NCBI GenBank assembly: GCA_037968475.1
Contig: JBBKVO010000001.1
Location: 186,001 to 250,000 of the forward strand
DNA length: 64,000 nucleotides
Reading direction: 5' to 3'
Source of the DNA: SB11 sp037968475
Lineage (GTDB): Bacteria > Bacteroidota > Bacteroidia > UBA8524
Positions 49,319 to 58,339 of this stretch are shown piece by piece (the first letter of the stretch is position 1; every line of letters begins with the position of its first letter). A program made the position numbers and the translations under genes. The notes beneath the pieces were generated by a model that worked only from the letters and a program-made list of their open reading frames with translations, searched no databases and had not been told where the DNA came from.

Positions 49319-49941
49319 TTTATTTTTCCTTTACAATCTTCGCACAATTCTATCCCTTCATTATCAATAGTACTTATTTTCTCTACTGCATCTGTCATTA
49401 CACAGTTTTTGTTTTTACAATGTGGTAAACCCAAATTATGTCCTAGCTCATGTATAACAACTTTCTTCATCCTAGAATAAAACACGTTTTTATTTTTGGT
49501 TGTAAGCCTGTATGAAGATATAACACACGAAGGCCCCGAAACGTACCCTAAACCAAAAATACCCCAATCAGAATACTTATGGTTGGGTTTCAATATGTCT
49601 CCCTTAGCATCTCGTTTGGTAGTAGATATATCAAATGCGGTAAGTCCCACCACATAGTCAATACTATCGGGCTTTGTTGTTTTTAAATGACGGATAATAG
49701 AGTCGGCACGGTAGCGAGGTGATTTTATAGTAATATAATAATTGGGAGGAATTGTCTCTTCACCCAAATCAACAACTTTAAAACCATAAGTTGTCTTGAT
49801 GGCTTCAATAACTGTGTCATTTAACGATTTGTCTACTTTTCCTAAGTTTATTACACCAACCGTTTTGTTTGTAGTGTTTTTGTTGTTGCAAGCCGAAATG
49901 ATAAATATAGTGATGATTAAGAGTGTGCAAATGGGTTTCAT
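49315..49941 (-). CDS. Lipoprotein archaemetzincin-type zinc protease
   Basis: A 208-residue protein with a lipoprotein signal (MKPICTLLIITIFIISAC, lipobox Cys18). The active site HELGHNLGLPHC spans 164-175 (His164, Glu165, His168, His174). It continues with C-x4-C-x-M (Cys175, Cys180, Met182), 17 residues and then CEDC (200-203), matching exactly the archaemetzincin consensus with its second, structural zinc site. The physiological substrate of this family is unknown. Export by a lipid anchor is notable because most archaemetzincins are cytosolic. It is alone, convergent with hpt. Confidence 0.9.
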   Translation of the reverse strand: MKPICTLLIITIFIISACNNKNTTNKTVGVINLGKVDKSLNDTVIEAIKTTYGFKVVDLGEETIPPNYYITIKSPRYRADSIIRHLKTTKPDSIDYVVGLTAFDISTTKRDAKGDILKPNHKYSDWGIFGLGYVSGPSCVISSYRLTTKNKNVFYSRMKKVVIHELGHNLGLPHCKNKNCVMTDAVEKISTIDNEGIELCEDCKGKIN

Positions 49942-50018
49942 AACAATAATTTACCTGTAAATAGAATTAATCATTTCTTAAACATTAAGCTATATAAATC
50001 ATTGCATTAATAAATACC

Positions 50019-50026
50019 TATCTTTG
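50019..50026 (+). promoter_or_regulatory. -7 promoter element of adk-obg
   Basis: TATCTTTG matches TAnnTTTG and lies 28 nt before the adk start codon. A TTG at 50002-50004 is a poor -33 candidate (14 nt spacing). Confidence 0.5.
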
Positions 50027-50054
50027 CACCCCTTAAAAATAAAGTACAACGCTG

Positions 50055-50633
50055 ATGCTCAATATAGTTCTTTTTGGCCCTCCAGGTTCAGGCAAGGGTA
50101 CACAATCGGCCAAATTGGTCGAAAAATATGGATTAATACAACTTTCAACAGGCGATTTATTGCGTGCTGAGATAGCAGAAGGTACCACGCTAGGTTTGAA
50201 AGCAAAAAGCCTTATGGATGCAGGCCAATTAGTGCCTGATGAAGTAGTAATAGGTATGATACGCAGTAAACTTGAAAATAATCCTGATTCGAAAGGGTTT
50301 ATTTTTGATGGATTTCCACGTACAGTAGCTCAAGCTGAGGCTTTAGATAATCTTTTGGCTGAACGTAATACTAAAATTGCCAAAATGCTGGCTTTAGAGG
50401 TTGCTAATGCTGAGTTGATAGTGCGTTTGTTGTTACGAGGAAAAGATAGTGGCCGTGCAGACGATAAAAACGAGGAAGTAGTAAAAGAACGTATAGAAGT
50501 ATACAATAGCAAAACTTTGCCAGTAGCCAACCACTACAAGGGACAAGGTAAATTTGTATCGATAAACGGTGTAGGTGAAGTTGACGAAATATTTAAAGCT
50601 CTTTGCACACAGATTGATGTGGCACAAATATAA
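50055..50633 (+). CDS. adk: Adenylate kinase
   Basis: A 192-residue short-type adenylate kinase (ATP + AMP to 2 ADP). The P-loop LFGPPGSGKGTQSAKL (about 6-21), the AMP-binding STGDLLRAEIA and GFIFDGFPRTVAQAEAL (about 80-96), and LLLRGKDSGRADDKNEEVVKER (about 125-146, lid region, no zinc cysteines) are complete. It abuts obg with no spacer, so the two are co-transcribed. Confidence 0.96.
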   Translation: MLNIVLFGPPGSGKGTQSAKLVEKYGLIQLSTGDLLRAEIAEGTTLGLKAKSLMDAGQLVPDEVVIGMIRSKLENNPDSKGFIFDGFPRTVAQAEALDNLLAERNTKIAKMLALEVANAELIVRLLLRGKDSGRADDKNEEVVKERIEVYNSKTLPVANHYKGQGKFVSINGVGEVDEIFKALCTQIDVAQI

Positions 50634-51626
50634 ATGGCTGATAGTAATTTTATAGATTATGTAAAGATAAACTGCCGAAGCGGAAAAGGCGGAGGTGGTT
50701 CTATACATTTACACAGGGATAAAATAACCGCTAAAGGCGGCCCTGATGGTGGCGATGGTGGACGTGGGGGTGATATTATTTTGATGGGTAATGATCAATT
50801 ATGGACATTACTGCACTTGAAATTCCGTAAACACGTTATTGCCGAAGGTGGTCAACCCGGCAGCAGCGGGCTAAAATCCGGTGCTAGTGGTAAGGACGAA
50901 ATTTTGGAAGTTCCATTAGGCACTGTAGCCAAAGATTTCGAAACTGGCGAAGTGCTTTTTGAGATTACTGAAAATGGTCAGCGCGAAATATTGCTAAAAG
51001 GCGGTAGGGGTGGACAAGGCAATAATCACTACAAGTCGCCCACCAATCAAACGCCACGTTATGCTCAACCCGGTGAAGACGGGCAAGAAAGCTGGCGTAT
51101 ACTGGAACTAAAGATACTTGCCGATGTGGGTTTAGTAGGTTTTCCTAATGCAGGAAAATCAACCCTATTATCAGTAGTTACAGCAGCTAAGCCAGAAATA
51201 GCAGATTATCCTTTTACAACCCTTGTGCCTAATTTGGGTATAGTTAGATACCGCGATTATAAATCGTTTGTAATGGCCGATATACCGGGTATTATTGAGG
51301 GCGCACACGAAGGTAAAGGGCTGGGACATCGTTTCTTACGCCATATAGAGCGTAATGCGTTATTACTTTTTATGATACCTGCCGATAGCAAGGATATTAT
51401 TGAAGAATACAATGTATTACTAAACGAGTTGGAGCAATTTAACACTGAACTATTGCACAAAAAGCACATATTAGCCATTACCAAAAGCGATATGCTTGAT
51501 GAAGAGTTGATGGCGGAAATGAAGCAGGAGATTCCCGCTGATATTCCTACTATATTTATATCGTCAGTTACAGGTAAAAATATCATGGAACTAAAAGATA
51601 TGATTTGGCAAGCGCTTAATGATTAG
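50634..51626 (+). CDS. obg: GTPase Obg
   Basis: A 330-residue Obg/CgtA GTPase, involved in ribosome biogenesis and stress control. The glycine-rich Obg fold (about 1-160) includes KGGPDGGDGGRGGDI. The G domain has GFPNAGKSTLLSVV (about 167-180), TTLVPNLGIV, DIPGIIEGAHEGKGLGHRF (about 214-232), TKSD and SSVTG. It lacks the extra C-terminal OCT domain of some orthologues. Starts immediately after adk. Confidence 0.96.
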   Translation: MADSNFIDYVKINCRSGKGGGGSIHLHRDKITAKGGPDGGDGGRGGDIILMGNDQLWTLLHLKFRKHVIAEGGQPGSSGLKSGASGKDEILEVPLGTVAKDFETGEVLFEITENGQREILLKGGRGGQGNNHYKSPTNQTPRYAQPGEDGQESWRILELKILADVGLVGFPNAGKSTLLSVVTAAKPEIADYPFTTLVPNLGIVRYRDYKSFVMADIPGIIEGAHEGKGLGHRFLRHIERNALLLFMIPADSKDIIEEYNVLLNELEQFNTELLHKKHILAITKSDMLDEELMAEMKQEIPADIPTIFISSVTGKNIMELKDMIWQALND

Positions 51627-51727
51627 CTAGTTGTAGTTTATTTTCTCTTCTCTTCTCTTTTCGGATTTTCCCTTTTTGTTTTTGAGTGTGTTAATCGAAA
51701 ATAATAAGTGTAATTAAGCTAAAGTAG

Positions 51728-51735
51728 TATTTTTG
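51728..51735 (+). promoter_or_regulatory. -7 promoter element for the LamG/T9SS gene
   Basis: TATTTTTG matches TAnnTTTG and ends 7 nt before the ATG at 51743; a leaderless or near-leaderless mRNA is implied. Confidence 0.45.
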
Positions 51736-51742
51736 TTGTTGT

Positions 51743-53566
51743 ATGAAAAAAATCTACTTTGCTCTAATACTTTTTGTGTTTTCTTTTTCAGCAGCAAAAA
51801 CCCAAGTCAATCTTAAAAACGGCTTAGTAGCTCACTATACGCTCGATGGTCATGCTGTGGATTCAAGTGGTAATGGATTAAATGGGACTATTGTTGGAGC
51901 TCCCATTAATTCAGTTAGCAGGTTTGGAAGGCCAAACACTGCTATGAAATTTGATGGTGCTAATGATGCCGTTATGGTAGGTCATAATGTAAAACTTAAC
52001 TTAACTACCGATAAAACGATTTCTCTTTGGTACAAAATAGAAAGTTCAACAGGGCTTCCGTTTTATCCTATATTAATATATAAAACAGGGATTAATGATT
52101 ATCCTACATTTGCATTATATTTTCGTGAAGACCCGGGTTATGGTGCTTCAAGATACAAGATATCGTTTATTCAAGGAAGTGGCTCAGGTACTAATAAAGA
52201 AAATTATACAACGCAAAAATACACTAGCTATGTAAATCAATGGGTACATTTAGTAGGTACCCATAATTCGCAAGATGGTTATATGCGAATATTTTTTAAT
52301 GGCGTTATTTCTGATTCGTTGTATGTAGGAAATTTCACTTCTAATTCGTCAACGGATAGTATGGCCATAGGTAGGGGGCATTCTCCTTATGGAGGAAATA
52401 ATTTCAAAGGCTTTATAGATGATATTAGACTATATGACAGACCTGTAACCAAAGAAGAAGTCAATTCTTTATACCACGAACGTTTTTTAATATATAATTA
52501 CCTACCTAAAACTATTTGTCAGGGTGATAGTATTTTTGCTCAAGGTAAAAGCAGGGGTGCTACGGGAACTTACTACGATACTATAAATGTTGCATCTATG
52601 GTAGATAGTATTGTAGTAACTCAACTAACCGTTAACCCAACCTATCTTATACCTCAAATTACAACAATATGTAGTGGTGGTAAAATTCTTTTGGCTGGTA
52701 AAATGCGAACCATGGCGGGTATTTATTACGATACATTAAGTACTACCTTGGGTTGTGATAGTATTATTAAAACCACATTACTTGTTAATCCTTCATACTT
52801 CATCCCACAATATGTTCAGATATGTAGTGGACAAAGCTACTTTGCAGGTGGAGCAAATCAAACCACCACAGGTATCTATTACGATTCATTATTAACTTCA
52901 CTAGGTTGCGATAGCATAATAGCTACTACACTTGTTGTTAAGCAAAAGATTACTATCAACCAGAACATAGAAATATGCAGTGGCGATAGCATACAAATAG
53001 GTGGAAACTATATAAAAACTACTGGCATTTATTACGATACATTAAGTACATCCACAGGTTGCGATAGCATATTAATTAGCGCCGTTACTGTAAACACTAT
53101 TAATACCAGTGTTAGCCAAAATACTCATGTGTTAATTGCCCAAGAAAGCGGAGCAACTTATCAGTGGTTAGATTGTAATAATGCAAATGCTCCTATTGTA
53201 GGTGAAACTCAACAAAGTCTTATTGCCACTACAAATGGTAGTTATGCAGTTGCCATTAGCAAAGTAGGTTGTACAGATACCTCAATATGCTATACCGTAA
53301 ATACCTTAAGGGTTGATGAAGTACTGGGTAAAAAATTATCTGTATATCCAAATCCTGCTAAAGATATATTTACTGTTGATTTAGGGCAAAGTTACACACT
53401 AATTAAAGTTGCCGTAACCACCATAACAGGAAAACAACTTTCTGTTTATACCCAAAATAACAGCAGTGAAATACAAATACCTGCTAACCAACTAGCGGCA
53501 GGAATGTATATGCTGGAAATTGAAGCCGATGGCAAAAAATCAATCTCAAAAATTATTATTGAGTAA
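51743..53566 (+). CDS. LamG-domain surface protein with Cys-rich repeats and T9SS sorting domain
   Basis: A 607-residue exported protein. A signal peptide (MKKIYFALILFVFSFSAAKTQ) is followed by a LamG/concanavalin-like domain (about 25-245; GLVAHYTLDGHAVDSSGNG, with FKGFIDDIRLYDRPVT at its end). Four tandem repeats of about 45 residues follow (about 258-450), each of the form ICSGxxxxxxG...TGIYYDTLSTxxGCDSI, with the first lacking its second Cys. After an Ig-like stretch, a type A T9SS sorting domain (about 530-607, YPNPAKDIFTV ... AAGMYMLEIEADGKKSISKI) closes the protein. It is probably a cell-surface carbohydrate-binding or adhesive protein. Confidence 0.88.
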   Translation: MKKIYFALILFVFSFSAAKTQVNLKNGLVAHYTLDGHAVDSSGNGLNGTIVGAPINSVSRFGRPNTAMKFDGANDAVMVGHNVKLNLTTDKTISLWYKIESSTGLPFYPILIYKTGINDYPTFALYFREDPGYGASRYKISFIQGSGSGTNKENYTTQKYTSYVNQWVHLVGTHNSQDGYMRIFFNGVISDSLYVGNFTSNSSTDSMAIGRGHSPYGGNNFKGFIDDIRLYDRPVTKEEVNSLYHERFLIYNYLPKTICQGDSIFAQGKSRGATGTYYDTINVASMVDSIVVTQLTVNPTYLIPQITTICSGGKILLAGKMRTMAGIYYDTLSTTLGCDSIIKTTLLVNPSYFIPQYVQICSGQSYFAGGANQTTTGIYYDSLLTSLGCDSIIATTLVVKQKITINQNIEICSGDSIQIGGNYIKTTGIYYDTLSTSTGCDSILISAVTVNTINTSVSQNTHVLIAQESGATYQWLDCNNANAPIVGETQQSLIATTNGSYAVAISKVGCTDTSICYTVNTLRVDEVLGKKLSVYPNPAKDIFTVDLGQSYTLIKVAVTTITGKQLSVYTQNNSSEIQIPANQLAAGMYMLEIEADGKKSISKIIIE

Positions 53567-53590
53567 TAGAAAAGAAATAAAAAAATATAG

Positions 53591-53625
53591 AGGCGGGGTC
53601 TTAACTAAACACTCCGCCTTTTTTT
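53591..53625. terminator. Terminator between LamG/T9SS and symporter genes
   Basis: AGGCGGGGT and ACTCCGCCT form a 9-bp stem (one G-T pair) followed by TTTTTTT on the plus strand. It serves the LamG gene; the symporter stop at 53601 falls inside the hairpin. Confidence 0.75.
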
Positions 53626-55358
53626 GCTCCCCACCACAAAACTATAAACGAAAGCGAGGCCGATATGGCATACTGTGCTACCTCGTCCCACTGTTGCAAT
53701 ACTACTTTGCCTGTAAGAAATAATATACTATAAGTAAATATTACGCCCATAGCCCAACACAGCCATAAATAGACATGGTTCATCTTTTTATATTCTGTGG
53801 ATGAAGTATTAATATAATCCTTCCACCAACCACCCGGTTGCACTCGGTTATAAAAATTTTGCAGGGTTTCTTTGCTTTCGGGTTTTGAAAAAAGAGTTAC
53901 CAATAGCCATACTACAGTAGTAATACCAACGGTGATAAAGAAACTATTGGGAAAAACTATATCCCATTCAGCCTTATTATATTGTAAAACTCCATACACT
54001 ACAAAAGGGGTAACCGTAGCGGCAATTTCACTCCATGCGTTTATGCGCCACCAATACCAACGTAGTATAAGCACCAAGCCTAAACCTGCACCTGCTTCCA
54101 TCACAAATTCCCAAACCGATTTTATAGAAGTAATATAAGTAGTTGCCCATAGTGAGATAACCATAAGTACAATTGAGGTAATGCGCGATGCCGTTACCTG
54201 TTGCTTATCAGTTGATTTTGGGCTGATAAAACGTTTGTAAACATCATTTACCAAATAGCTTGCACCCCAATTTAGTTGGGTAGAAATGGTACTCATATAA
54301 GCCGCTAAAAAAGCAACTAACAGCAACCCGCGAAGTCCATCAGGAAGGTAGTCCTTCATGGCATATACAAAACCAAAACGTTTGTCATCACCACTAAGGT
54401 CGGGGTAAAGAACAAGTGCGCATAAACCCACAATAATCCAAGGCCAAGGGCGAAGGCAATAGTGCGCTACTTGGAAAAATAAAGTAGCCATTAGCGAGTG
54501 TTTTTCGTTTTTTGCACTCATCATACGTTGTGCTATATATCCGCCACCACCTGGCTCTTGCCCTGGGTACCAGCTACTCCACCACATTACTCCTAAATAA
54601 GCCAAAAAGCTGCCCACAGTTATGGTAAGAGTGGAAGCCAAGCCTTCGCCACTACTAAACGATGGGAAAAAATCAAGGCTTTGTGCAGGTAATTTCTCCT
54701 TTAGCCCCGCAATACCTCCAATAGCATCACTATTTACTACCACAACTGCTAATATTATACAGCCTGTAATGGCAATTATAAACTGCACAAAATCAGTCAT
54801 AGCAACACCCAACAAACCCGATATTGACGAGTATATTGCCGTTAGCAACATTATACCGCCCATAATGGCGAATAACGTTGCTCTATCTTCAATACCAAAA
54901 AATACTTGTAAAATGGTGATAAAAGCCACGTTTACCCAGCCCATTACCAGCACATTCATTATCAAACCTAAATAAACGGCCTTAAAACTGCGTAAAAACT
55001 GAGCGGGTCTGCCCCCGTAGCGTAGCTCTATCAACTCTACTTCGGTTACTACACCGCTACGTCGCCACAGGCGAGCAAAAAAGAAAGTGGTTAGCATACC
55101 ACCCATCAAAAAATTCCACCATAGCCAGTTGCCTGCTATACCTCTATTACCTACTAATTCGGTAACGGCTAAGGGAGTATCGGCAGCAAATGTGGTGGCT
55201 ACCATACTAACACCTGCTATATACCAAGGTAAGTTTCGTCCCCCTAAAAAGAAGCCTTCAAGGTTTTTTGAGGCAGTACCCCTAAACCGTAAGCCGACCC
55301 ACAAAGCAAAAGCAAGGTAAGCGGCAATTATTAGCCAATCGGCAATAGCTAAACCCAT
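53601..55358 (-). CDS. Sodium:solute symporter (SSS family)
   Basis: A 585-residue transporter with about 13-15 membrane helices. Features are an N-terminal IADWLIIAAYLAFALWVGLR, GGRNLPWYIAGVSMVATTFAADTPLAV (about 40-66, with the sodium-site Ser/Thr region), and WWSSWYPGQEPGGGGYIAQRMMSAKNEKHS (about 255-285, SSS family region). The substrate could be a sugar, an amino acid or another solute; it cannot be assigned. No obvious partner gene is adjacent. Confidence 0.9.
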   Translation of the reverse strand: MGLAIADWLIIAAYLAFALWVGLRFRGTASKNLEGFFLGGRNLPWYIAGVSMVATTFAADTPLAVTELVGNRGIAGNWLWWNFLMGGMLTTFFFARLWRRSGVVTEVELIELRYGGRPAQFLRSFKAVYLGLIMNVLVMGWVNVAFITILQVFFGIEDRATLFAIMGGIMLLTAIYSSISGLLGVAMTDFVQFIIAITGCIILAVVVVNSDAIGGIAGLKEKLPAQSLDFFPSFSSGEGLASTLTITVGSFLAYLGVMWWSSWYPGQEPGGGGYIAQRMMSAKNEKHSLMATLFFQVAHYCLRPWPWIIVGLCALVLYPDLSGDDKRFGFVYAMKDYLPDGLRGLLLVAFLAAYMSTISTQLNWGASYLVNDVYKRFISPKSTDKQQVTASRITSIVLMVISLWATTYITSIKSVWEFVMEAGAGLGLVLILRWYWWRINAWSEIAATVTPFVVYGVLQYNKAEWDIVFPNSFFITVGITTVVWLLVTLFSKPESKETLQNFYNRVQPGGWWKDYINTSSTEYKKMNHVYLWLCWAMGVIFTYSILFLTGKVVLQQWDEVAQYAISASLSFIVLWWGAKKGGVFS

Positions 55359-55405
55359 AGTAATTTTTTGGTGAAAATAGGGGATGGATAGGGTAGATGC
55401 AAATA

Positions 55406-55436
55406 GTTGTTCAACTTGGTAAATTAGGTATTTTTG
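55406..55436 (+). promoter_or_regulatory. Promoter for the zinc-ribbon membrane protein gene
   Basis: GTTG at 55406-55409, 19 nt, then TATTTTTG at 55429-55436: a close match to TTTG-N19-TAnnTTTG. It lies inside the longest reading frame and so supports initiation at the downstream ATG (55463). Confidence 0.6.
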
Positions 55437-55462
55437 TTTTCCTTAATTCAAGAGGGTATTAT

Positions 55463-56020
55463 ATGGAAAGTAAAAAGTGGGTTAAATCGCCATGGATTAT
55501 TAGTATTGCGTCAGCTTTATTTAGTTTCATTTTAACAATTGGATACGATTTCCTAAAAGATGTACCTATATTAACTACAATCAAGAATTTAGTTACCTAT
55601 ATATGGGTATTAATAGTCTCTTTTTTTAATTTTGAAATTAAGTTATGGTGGCTTTTACTTGGAGTATTATCTTTAATTGTCCTACTTAATTTAATTGAAA
55701 AGCTACGCAATAAAGAAAAAACTGAATTCCCCACATTACCAAATTTCACAAATTATAAAGAAGGAAGGTTGAAAAAATGGAGATGGACATGGGAATGGAA
55801 GTTTAATTCAACACAAGAGAAATGGAATGTATCAAATTTAACAGCTCATTGTCCTTCATGTGATACACCATTAATTGCCAATATTAGCTTTAATAGGCGT
55901 TATGAAAGCTATAAATGCCCGAGATGCAATTTTCATGCACAGGATCATCAATGTGAAGAAGCTCACGAAATTGAAGCGATTATTGTAGACAATACTAATA
56001 GGAAAAAAAATAACCCATAA
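55463..56020 (+). CDS. Two-TM protein with C-terminal zinc ribbon
   Basis: A 185-residue protein of unknown function. It has two membrane segments (about 9-28 and 60-82), a basic/Trp-rich linker (KEGRLKKWRWTWEWKF), and a C-terminal zinc ribbon with CPSC (about 133-136) and CPRC (about 156-159), followed by H-x-QDHQCEEAHE that could add a ligand. The AT-rich composition and isolated position suggest it is not part of the surrounding conserved blocks. I recognise no family. The ATG at 55463 is chosen from the position of the promoter. Confidence 0.65.
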   Translation: MESKKWVKSPWIISIASALFSFILTIGYDFLKDVPILTTIKNLVTYIWVLIVSFFNFEIKLWWLLLGVLSLIVLLNLIEKLRNKEKTEFPTLPNFTNYKEGRLKKWRWTWEWKFNSTQEKWNVSNLTAHCPSCDTPLIANISFNRRYESYKCPRCNFHAQDHQCEEAHEIEAIIVDNTNRKKNNP

Positions 56021-56093
56021 ATATTTTGTTAACAGTTTCCATTTCAATTTGAAAATGGGTAGCTAACCCATTTTTCCTACCTTCGTTAGCGTA

Positions 56094-57215
56094 ATGGCCA
56101 AAGCAAAACATCAAAAACAAAAACGCAGGTTAAGCAATAATAAAAGTTCTATGCTGCCCGGTGCCGAACCGGGGGTGTTTAGCCTAAGTGGCGAAGAGTG
56201 CCCTTTGGTTGTCGTGCACTCATATAGTCCACAAGACTATAGTGAGCATAAATTCCACAGTACCGAGCACTTGTTTAAATACTTAGATGAAAACAAACAC
56301 CTGCAACATTGGATAGATATAGCAGGTTATGGTAATAAAAACTTTTTTGATAATATGGGGGGCTATTTTGGCCTTCACGCCCTGCAACTTGAGGACGTAG
56401 TGGCGCAATACCAACGCCCAAAAATAGAAGAGTTTAAAAACCACTTGTTTATTATTTCGCGCATGAAATACACCAATAAAGAAGGTGTTTTTATTGATGA
56501 GCAAATAAGCACATTTGTGTTTGAAAATGCAGTACTTACCTTTCAGGATTACGAAGAAGATTGCCTGCAACCCGTGCGCGATAGGCTTAGAAAAGAAAAT
56601 ACACGCATACGTACAGGCAACTCGTTTTTTTTGGCATACAGCATACAAGATGCCATTATAGATAATTATTTCCCTGTAATTGATGAGATGTCTACGCAAC
56701 TCGAAGCACTTGAAGATGATGTAATAAAAGAACCTCGCAAAGAAGCTGTATATGAAATACAAGGTATAAAACGCCAGTTGATTGATTTGCGCAAAACTAT
56801 TTGGCCCGAAAAAGATAAGATGAACGAGTTGATACGCACTCGCTACTTATTTGTTTTGCCTGAGCATGAAATATACCTGCGTGATACCTACGACCACTGT
56901 GTGCAAATAATGGATTTGATTGAAACCAATAAAGAAATTTCGCACAGTATTATGGATATGTACCTAAACACCGTTAACAATAAACTTAGCGAAGTGATGA
57001 AGGTACTAACTGTAATAAGTAGTGTATTTATACCACTAACTTTTATTGCAGGCCTTTACGGAATGAATTTTGCAGCTATTGATAAACAAGGTAATCCATT
57101 ACCCTATAGTATGCCTGAATTACGACATCCTTGGGGCTATATTGCCGTTTTAGCTTTAATGCTAATAATTGGTATTGCACAAATTATTTTTTTTAAGCGT
57201 AAAAAATGGCTTTAG
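56094..57215 (+). CDS. corA: CorA-family magnesium transporter
   Basis: A 373-residue CorA-type channel for Mg2+ (and Co2+/Ni2+). A large soluble N-terminal domain (about 1-290) precedes two C-terminal helices; the signature YGMNF has GMN at 323-325, and the pore helix contains VISSVFIPLTFIAGL. The basic C-terminal end FFKRKKW is as expected. A basic N-terminal tail is a lineage extension. The gene has no close partner. Confidence 0.93.
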   Translation: MAKAKHQKQKRRLSNNKSSMLPGAEPGVFSLSGEECPLVVVHSYSPQDYSEHKFHSTEHLFKYLDENKHLQHWIDIAGYGNKNFFDNMGGYFGLHALQLEDVVAQYQRPKIEEFKNHLFIISRMKYTNKEGVFIDEQISTFVFENAVLTFQDYEEDCLQPVRDRLRKENTRIRTGNSFFLAYSIQDAIIDNYFPVIDEMSTQLEALEDDVIKEPRKEAVYEIQGIKRQLIDLRKTIWPEKDKMNELIRTRYLFVLPEHEIYLRDTYDHCVQIMDLIETNKEISHSIMDMYLNTVNNKLSEVMKVLTVISSVFIPLTFIAGLYGMNFAAIDKQGNPLPYSMPELRHPWGYIAVLALMLIIGIAQIIFFKRKKWL

Positions 57216-57232
57216 TAACTTTTTTTTGTGTA

Positions 57233-57263
57233 TTGAAATACTGATAGAACTCACGTATATTTG
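57233..57263 (+). promoter_or_regulatory. Promoter of the lipoprotein gene
   Basis: TTG at 57233-57235 and TATATTTG at 57256-57263 with 20 nt between them fit the Bacteroidota promoter consensus. The start codon follows 23 nt later. Confidence 0.6.
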
Positions 57264-57286
57264 CCTTTAAGAAAACAACAACTTTT

Positions 57287-58201
57287 ATGAAAAAATTTGC
57301 ATTCCTATTTCTATTTGCCCTAACGGGAAGTCTTTTCCTAGCATCATGCAGCGGTGGCGATGATGATACAGTGGCCAAACCAAAACCATCAATCAACTGG
57401 AAAGGCGGAGGCACTTACACATCTGCTAATGTTAGTATAGCTGCTGATAATACTATTGATTTTGGTATTAATGCTACTGCCTCAAGTGGTGAAAAAATTA
57501 CTAAAGTGCGTATAACAGTTAACGCAAACGGTATAGGTAACCTTATCCTTTCTGATTCTGTAGTTAAAGTAGCTAATATTGGTATAGACTGGATGGGTGT
57601 TAACGTAGGTAAACTTCCTGGTTCAAAAACTGTGTATACTGCTACAGCTACTCAATCAAACGGTGAGTCTTCATCAGTATCATTTATTGTAACTGTAACT
57701 TCTGCCGGTAAAACAGTTCAAACACGTGCCAATATCTCTATGGGTGGTCAAACCAATAGTACTATAGGTTCGTTCTTCAACTATGTTACACAGCAAACAG
57801 TATTCTTAACTCAAGCAAATTCTGACCCTGCTAGCGTTGATTTTATCTATTATAGTGGTTCAACAAATTTGCAAACCTTCTCATCACCTGATGATGCTCA
57901 AGTAACTCAAGTTTTCGCATCAATTTCAGGTTGGTCTGTAAGAAACAATACTCGTTTCCGCAGAACTACTTTAACTGCTACTGAGTTTGATGCAATTAAA
58001 GATGGTGATCCATCTACTGCTATCGATAATCAAGCTACTACAAACGTTTCAAGCTTAAGCTCGTTAACTAACAAACTTAAGGTTGGTGATGTAATAGTAT
58101 TTATCACTGCAGGTGGTCAAGATTTCGGTTTGATAAAAGTTACTGCCATAAATGGTAGTGCAAGTGGTGATGTTAAATTTGACATCAAAATCACTAGCTA
58201 A
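57287..58201 (+). CDS. Lipoprotein of unknown function
   Basis: A 304-residue lipoprotein with signal MKKFAFLFLFALTGSLFLASC (lipobox LASC, Cys21) and an SGGDDD sequence after it that would favour surface or inner-leaflet sorting. The first half is an Ig-like beta-domain (about 40-140, ending VYTATATQSNGESSSVSFIVTV). The second half, with MGGQTNSTIGSFFNYVTQQ (about 155-173), is related to other uncharacterised Bacteroidota lipoproteins. No catalytic motif is visible. It has its own promoter and terminator. Confidence 0.75.
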   Translation: MKKFAFLFLFALTGSLFLASCSGGDDDTVAKPKPSINWKGGGTYTSANVSIAADNTIDFGINATASSGEKITKVRITVNANGIGNLILSDSVVKVANIGIDWMGVNVGKLPGSKTVYTATATQSNGESSSVSFIVTVTSAGKTVQTRANISMGGQTNSTIGSFFNYVTQQTVFLTQANSDPASVDFIYYSGSTNLQTFSSPDDAQVTQVFASISGWSVRNNTRFRRTTLTATEFDAIKDGDPSTAIDNQATTNVSSLSSLTNKLKVGDVIVFITAGGQDFGLIKVTAINGSASGDVKFDIKITS

Positions 58202-58222
58202 TCATTTATATAAAATATTCAC

Positions 58223-58252
58223 AAAGCCACTCTATTTTAGAGTGGCTTTTTT
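58223..58252 (+). terminator. Terminator of the lipoprotein gene
   Basis: AAAGCCACTCT and AGAGTGGCTTT form an 11-bp stem with ATTTT loop followed by TTT, 21 bp after the stop. Confidence 0.85.
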
Positions 58253-58339
58253 GTTTATAAGTAAATTGTTAATAGTTCTTACTTTAGTAAGTCATAAAAC
58301 CTTAGTTAATTTGTGGTGTATTTATTACACTAAGTAAAA

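Noticed and set aside
52550..53090. Repeat array that could be mistaken for CRISPR
   Set aside because: The periodicity (about 130-140 bp) is that of the four protein repeats in frame; there are no conserved short direct repeats with unique spacers.
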